Part shown: in pieces, positions 57,925 through 64,000 of the stretch
Layout of the letters: the number at the start of each line of letters is the position of its first letter
How positions within the stretch are numbered: position 1 is the stretch's first letter
Source of the DNA: Salvia splendens
Lineage: Eukaryota > Streptophyta > Magnoliopsida > Lamiales > Lamiaceae
Assembly (NCBI RefSeq): GCF_004379255.2
Contig: NC_056039.1
Location: 19,481,883-19,545,882, forward strand
Length of the DNA: 64,000 nt
Reading direction: 5' to 3'
The notes under the pieces: generated by a model
Seen by the model: only the letters and a program-made list of their open reading frames with translations
Told to the model about the DNA's origin: nothing
Databases searched by the model: none
Translations under genes and position numbers: made by a program

Positions 57925-59260
57925 TATCAGCTCCTCAGGACCTTATCGATCCAGTTGATATATTAAAGCCTTTGGAGAAGTCTGGATATTGGGAAGCGGT
58001 GGTAAGTGGCCTATCTTTGTCTTTTACCTATTAAAAATATTCAAAAAATAATTTATTGTAGGCTTTTATTCATAATTTTTGTATTTTATTTTCAGAAAGC
58101 TTCAAAATGGTGGGAGAGGAAAGAGGTTGTTGCCGAACTTGCCGAACTTGCTTCAACCAAAAAGATTTCTCTTGGAGATTTTTTCAGAAAGTTTGTCATA
58201 CATTAAAGAAGGTATGCTATGGGTTTCCTTGACCACAAGTCCACAACTCAATTAAGGTTTTTCTTGACTTTTCGTAGAATATATTTTTGGTGATAATATT
58301 GTGAAAATGTAATTGGTGTTGCTGCACAACATTTTGATTTTTGCAGGTAATGACGAATGTAAATGTTACAGATGGAAAAAAAAAGAAAAAAAAGAAAAAA
58401 ACATTGTTGTTGCAGCTGAAGCTATTCAAGCGTTGGGCAAACTTGGCATGAGAACCCTTCCAAAAAAAAGAAAGAAAAAGGAAAAAAAAGGAAAAAAAGG
58501 AAAAAAAAAAGAAAAAAAAATGCTGATGTATTTAAAGCTATTCAAGCACTGGGCAACTGTGCTAGGGATCCGAGTGCCCATTTTTCGGCCAGTTGTTGCT
58601 TCTTATTTGCCTGTAAACCGGTTAGTCCAGAACTTTGTAAATGATACTACTATTATACCTTCGTGTTGTTTTACCTTAGAGGCTTAGATTTCTCGTTTTC
58701 TTTTACGAGTCTAAGATGTCTTCCCTATCAGCACCTCAGGACCTTATCGATCAAGTTGATATATTAAAGCCTCATTAGGATAAGTCTGGATTTTGCGAAG
58801 CGGTGGTAAGTGGCCTATCTCTGTCCTTTACCTATGAAAAATATTCAAAAAATAATTTAATGTAGCCTTTGTATTTTATTTTCAGAAAGCTTCAAAATGG
58901 CATGAGAGGAAAGAAGCTGTTGCTGAACTAACCGAACTTGCTTCCACCAAAAAGATTTATCTTGGAGATTTTTCTGAAAGTTTGTCAGTACATTAAAGAA
59001 GGTATGCTATGGTTTTTCTTGACCACAAGCCCACAACTCAATTAAGGTTTCTCTTGACTTTTCACCGAATATATTATTGGTGATAATATTGTGAAAATGT
59101 AATTGGTGTTGTCTGCACAACATTTTGATGTTTGCAGGTTATCACGAATGTAAATGTTACTGAAGGAAGGAAAAAAAGAAAAAAAACATTGTTGTTGCAG
59201 CTGAAGCTATTCAAGCGCTGGGCAACCTTCCTAAGGGCCTGGGAACCCTTCTTAAAAAAG
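57925..59260 (+). pseudogene. MOR1: MOR1 TOG2 exon pair duplicated within unit 1
   Basis: SLSAPQDLIDPVDILKPLEKSGY (about 57925-58000) with a GTAAGT donor; KASKWWERKEVVAELAELASTKK (58096-58205); VMTNVNVT, A/G tract, VVAAEAIQALG (58347-58440); AFKAIQALGNCARDPSAHFSAS (58523-58600). The TOG2 series then starts again at 58715-58806, 58886-58998 and 59139-59240. Each 2.8-kb unit therefore holds two TOG2 sets about 0.8 kb apart. Confidence 0.75.
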
Positions 59261-59619
59261 AGGGTAACTATCACTCTAAACTTATTAGAGGCAAGCATTC
59301 TCCTCTCTTGAGAATATAATTGCTATTGTGTGGCCGGATTGCACGTGCAGGATAACGCAGAATATTCGTCATGATTTCCTGTGCCTATAAATCTGTTAAG
59401 ACCTCTGGATCCATCAAGATGTCCATCTTCAGATCAGAAACCTAAAACCTAAAGTTCTCTGATTTGGTTTTTAAATGTTTGATCATGCTCTAAAGGTATT
59501 ATATATTTTTTTATAAATTTTAGTTATGTAGTGTTCTTATTCTATTGATGTTGTGATACTGTCATTTTTCCAATATGAGCTTGTTCTTCAATACAAATTT
59601 ACAAGTATTACTCTTCGCA

Positions 59620-62060
59620 GGAATCTGCAACTCCAAAGAAGGTTGTTAAAGTAACTTAACTGGTGGCATAGATGGACTTCCACGTGAAGATATAAGTGAA
59701 AAGGTCACCCCCACTTTGTTAAAAGGCTTATAGAGTTCTGATTGGAAGGTTTGTAATATGGAGTATATGTTTGTTAATCATCAAATTTGTTTATGATTTA
59801 AGAGGGCATGCCGTCAATCTGACTTTATCTTCTGTCTAGGTCCACTTGGAATCTATTGAAAATGTAACCAAAATTCTGGACGAGGAGAACTGGAACTGGT
59901 ACGTTCAGTAGAAAATTTGAAATAATTATCAAATTTTGTATATGGAGTATATTATTATCTACATGATGTGCCCTTTTATCTTTCTTGTTTTAGGAGATCT
60001 ATTTGGAGCTCTATAGGGCGTCTACACGTCAGTTCTAAAATTTGATAATTGCTACTTTGTCCACAGTTGGTGCTCTTCGGACTACAATGGGACATCCAGT
60101 TGAGAAGTCAATCTAGGTACTCTTTTATGCTATAGGTTATAGGTTTATTAAGATTCACTTGAGCTTACTAACTCAGATTTACAATCTCAATAATAAAAAT
60201 GCTTGGGATCGTTTATTAAATCCCAAATTCCTCAAAGCCAATAGTTGTATCTTTAAATCCCAATATTGAAACTCTTCTTTCATGTACATAGCTCCTGTGA
60301 AGGCTTGATCATTTACACGAATGTAGCTCGTGCAAGGGATTCTTTCAGATTTTTCAGATGTCTTGAAATGCCTTGGTGACAACAAAAAGCATATGCATGA
60401 GTGTACATCGAGTACCTTAGATACTTGGCTTGAGTGTACATCTGGCCAATGTTGTCAAGTCACCACGTAGCCAAAGGTCGAGGTAATACAGTGCTGTCTT
60501 TTACTTCTGTAGAATCTGTCTACCCCTTGCCTAACCCATTCCTTGATTAGGTTCTAGGTTTTGTGTGAACCCCAATTTATGTGCATCACTGATTCTGACC
60601 AACCATCTTAAGCTTTAATGAATTGAAGCTGCCTTTGTAAATGGTACTGATATTATACCTTCGTGTTGTTTTACCTTAGAGGCTTAGATTTCTGGCTGTC
60701 TTTTATGAGTCTTAAGATATCTTCCCTATCAGCTCCTCAGGACCTTATCGATCCAGTTGATATATTAAAGCCTTTGGAGAAGTCTGGATATTGGGAAGCG
60801 GTGGTAAGTGGCCTATCTTTGTCTTTTACCTATTAAAAATATTCAAAAAATAATTTATTGTAGGCTTTTATTCATAATTTTTGTATTTTATTTTCAGAAA
60901 GCTTCAAAATGGTGGGAGAGGAAAGAGGTTGTTGCTGAACTTGCCGAACTTGCTTCAACCAAAAAGATTTCTCTTGGAGATTTTTTCAGAAAGTTTGTCA
61001 TACATTAAAGAAGGTATGCTATGGGTTTCCTGGACCACAAGTCCACAACTCAATTAAGGTTTTTCTTGACTTTTCGTAGAATATATTTTTGGTGATAATA
61101 TTGTGAAAATGTAATTGGTGTTGCTGCACAACATTTTGATTTTTGCAGGTAATGACGAATGTAAATGTTACAGATGGGAAAAAAAAGAAAAAAAAGAAAA
61201 AAACATTGTTGTTGCAGCTGAAGCTATTCAAGCGCTGGGCAACCTTGGCATGAGAACCCTTCCTAAAAAAAGAAAGAAAAAAGAAAAAAAAGGAAAAAAA
61301 GGAAAAAAAAAGAAAAAAAAATGCTGATGTATTTAAAGCTATTCAAGCACTGGGCAACTGTGCTAGGGATCCGAGAGCCCATTTTTCGGCCAGTTGTTGC
61401 TTCTTATTTGCCTGTAAACCGGTTAGTCCAGAACTTTGTAAATGATACTACTATTATACCTTCGTGTTGTTTTACCTTAGAGGCTTAGATTTCTCGTTTT
61501 CTTTTACGAGTCTAAGATGTCTTCCCTATCAGCACCTCAGGACCTTATCGATCAAGTTGATATATTAAAGCCTCATTAGGATAAGTCTGGATTTTGCGAA
61601 GCGGTGGTAAGTGGCCTATCTCTGTCCTTTACCTATGAAAAATATTCAAAAAATAATTTAATGTAGCCTTTGCATTTTATTTTCAGAAAGCTTCAAAATG
61701 GCATGAGAGGAAAGAAGCTGTTGCTGAACTAACCGAACTTGCTTCCACCAAAAAGATTTATCTTGGAGATTTTTCTGAAAGTTTGTCAGTACATTAAAGA
61801 AGGTATGCTATGGTTTTTCTTGACCACAAGCCCACAACTCAATTAAGGTTTTTCTTGACTTTTCACAGAATATATTATCGGTGATAATATTGTGAAAATG
61901 TAATTGGTGTTGTCTGCACAACATTTTGATGTTTGCAGGTTATCACGAATGTAAATGTTACTGAAGGAAGGAAAAAAAGAAAAAAACATTGTTGTTGCAG
62001 CTGAAGCTATTCAAGTGCTGGGCAACCTTCCTAAGGGCCTGGGAACCCTTCTTAAAACAA
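59620..62060 (+). pseudogene. MOR1: MOR1 TOG3 and TOG2 exons, unit 2
   Basis: Same order and almost the same sequence as unit 1: TPKKVVKVT near 59632, LESIENVTKILDE near 59842, DVLKCLGDNKK near 60358, TOG2 sets near 60727-61400 and 61525-62050. It carries the same frame lesions as unit 1 plus a few private indels, for example in the A/G tracts. Confidence 0.75.
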
Positions 62061-62419
62061 GGGTAACTATCACTGTAAACTTATTAGAGGCAAGCATTCT
62101 CCTCTCTTTTGAATATAATTGCTATTGTGTGGCCGGATTGCACGTGCAGGATAACACAGAATATTCGTCATGATTTCCTGTGCCTATAAATCTGTTAAGA
62201 CCTCTGGATCCATCAAGATGTCCATCTTCAGATCAGAAACCTAAAACCTAAAGTTCTCTGATTTGGTTTTTAACTGTTTGATCATGCTCTAAAGGTATTA
62301 TATCTTGTTTTTTTTTTATAAATTTTAGTTATGTAGTGTTCTTATTCTATTGATGTTGTGATACTGTCATTTTCCAATATGAGCTTGTTCTTCAATACAA
62401 ATTTACAAGTATTACTCTT

Positions 62420-64000
62420 CGCAGGAATCTGCAACTCCAAAGAAGGTTGTTAAAGTAACTTAACTGGTGGCATAGATGGACTTCCACGTGAAGATATAAG
62501 TGAAAAGGTCACCCCCACTTTGTTAAAAGGCTTATAGAGTTCTGATTGGAAGGTTTGTAATATGGAGTATATGTTTGTTAATCATCAAATTTGTTTATGA
62601 TTTAAGAGGGCATGCCGTCAATCTGACTTTATCTTCTGTCTAGGTCCACTTGGAATCTATTGAAAATGTAACCAAAATTCTGGACGAGGAGAACTGGAAC
62701 TGGTACGTTCAGTAGAAAATTTGAAATAATTATCAAATTTTGTATATGGAGTATATTATTATCTACATGATGTGCCCTTTTATCTTTCTTGTTTTAGGAG
62801 ATCTATTTGGAGCTCTATAGGGCGTCTACACGTCAGTTCTAAAATTTGATAATTGCTACTTTGTCCACAGTTGGTGCTCTTCGGACTACAATGGGACATC
62901 CAGTTGAGAAGTCAATCTAGGTACTCTTTTATGCTATAGGTTATAGGTTTATTAAGATTCACTTGAGCTTACTAACTCAGATTTACAATCTCAATAATAA
63001 AAATGCTTGGGATCGTTTATTAAATCCCAAATTCCTCAAAGCCAATAGTTGTATCTTTAAATCCCAATATTGAAACTCTTCTTTCATGTACATAGCTCCT
63101 GTGAAGGCTTGATCATTTACACGAATGTAGCTCGAGCAAGGGATTCTTTCAGATTTTTCAGATGTCTTGAAATGCCTTGGTGACAACAAAAAGCATATGC
63201 ATGAGTGTACATCGAGTACCTTAGATACCTGGCTTGAGTGTACATCTGGCCAATGTTGTCAAGTCACCACGTAGCCAAAGGTCGAGGTAATACAGTGCTG
63301 TCTTTTACTTCTGTAGAATCTGTCTACCCCTTGCCTAACCCATTCCTTGATTGGGTTCTAGGTTTTGTGTGAACCCCAATTTATGTGCATCACTGATTCT
63401 GACCAACCATCTTAAGCTTTAATGAATTGAAGCTGCCTTTGTAAATGGTACTGATATTATACCTTCGTGTTGTTTTACCTTAGAGGCTTAGATTTCTGGC
63501 TGTCTTTTATGAGTCTAAGATATCTTCCCTATCAGCTCCTCAGGACCTTATCGATCCAGTTGATATATTAAAGCCTTTGGAGAAGTCTGGATATTGGGAA
63601 GCGGTGGTAAGTGGCCTATCTTTGTCTTTTACCTATTAAAAATATTCAAAAAATAATTTATTGTAGGCTTTTATTCATAATTTTTGTATTTTATTTTCAG
63701 AAAGCTTCAAAATGGTGGGAGAGGAAAGAGGTTGTTGCTGAACTTGCCGAACTTGCTTCAACCAAAAAGATTTCTCTTGGAGATTTTTTCAGAAAGTTTG
63801 TCATACATTGAAGAAGGTATGCTATGGGTTTCCTTGACCACAAGTCCACAACTCAATTAAGGTTTTTCTTGACTTTTCGTAGAATATATTTTTGGTGATA
63901 ATATTGTGAAAATGTAATTGGTGTTGCTGCACAACATTTTGATTTTTGCAGGTAATGACGAATGTAAATGTTACAGATGGAAAAAAAAAAGAAAAAAAAG
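62420..64000 (+). pseudogene. MOR1: MOR1 TOG3 and TOG2 exons, unit 3, truncated by window
   Basis: TPKKVVKVT near 62435, LESIENVTKILDE near 62645, DVLKCLGDNKK near 63162, TOG2 exons near 63530-63605, 63700-63810 and 63951-64000. The window ends inside the A/G tract. Confidence 0.75.

Larger units (their letters stand above)
56460..64000. repeat. MOR1-derived 2.80-kb tandem repeat, two units plus a partial third
   Basis: Units begin near 56460, 59270 and 62070. Matching points are 57378/60179/62983 and 58006/60808/63611, giving periods of 2801-2804 bp. Units are nearly identical by eye over long stretches, including introns, so the amplification is recent. The third unit is cut by the window edge. 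Confidence 0.9.

Overview
This window is repeat-rich nuclear DNA of a flowering plant, most likely a eudicot. The evidence is integrated plant pararetrovirus (Caulimoviridae) genomes, a Ty3/gypsy retrotransposon of chromovirus (Tekay/Del-like) type, Stowaway-type MITE termini, an organelle-derived (probably mitochondrial) insert, and intron-bearing fragments of the plant microtubule-associated gene MOR1 (XMAP215 family). No CRISPR array, operon or bacterial feature is present. Nothing in the window is a clearly functional host gene.

Layout. (1) 1-34236 is a cluster of five related copies of one endogenous pararetrovirus (EPRV) with a unit of about 7.68 kb. Copies 1 (1-6709) and 2 (6710-14047) lie head to tail. 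Copy 3 starts abruptly in the protease (14048) and is split by a nested, minus-strand gypsy element (14528-22548, 5-bp target duplication AAGAA). Copy 3 ends at 23654, followed by an inverted 0.6-kb piece of the satellite found further right. Copy 4 (24260-27221) is joined tail to tail with inverted copy 5 (29193-34236), and the centre of that palindrome now holds about 1.9 kb of organelle-like DNA (27222-29167). (2) 34237-51088 is a tandem array of about ten 1.6-kb satellite monomers. Each contains Stowaway-like ends, one is split by a 601-bp solo LTR (38479-39079), and later monomers form a 3205-bp higher-order repeat. (3) 51089-52740 is AT-rich spacer followed by a short GC-rich segment of unknown origin. 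(4) 52741-64000 consists of broken, reordered exons of MOR1. From about 56460 they are amplified as 2.80-kb tandem units, with the third running off the window.

The EPRV genome order is: leader with a tRNA-iMet primer-binding site; ORF1 (movement protein, coat protein with CCHC zinc finger, aspartic protease, reverse transcriptase, RNase H); an overlapping ORF2 of unknown function; a small basic ORF; then a TATA-box promoter. This resembles petuviruses/florendoviruses, but I cannot fix the genus by eye. Every copy carries inactivating changes. The longest open stretch is the 1072-residue MP-CP part of copy 5. The gypsy element has a 3573-bp LTR, PBS and gag, but pol is cut down to fragments and one LTR is truncated.

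The most interesting structures are: the EPRV palindrome whose centre captured organelle DNA; the clustering of three EPRV ends at one place near the RT/RNase H boundary; satellite DNA fused to EPRV at two places; the dimeric higher-order organisation of the satellite; and the exon-shuffled, tandemly amplified MOR1 pseudogene with purine-tract expansions.
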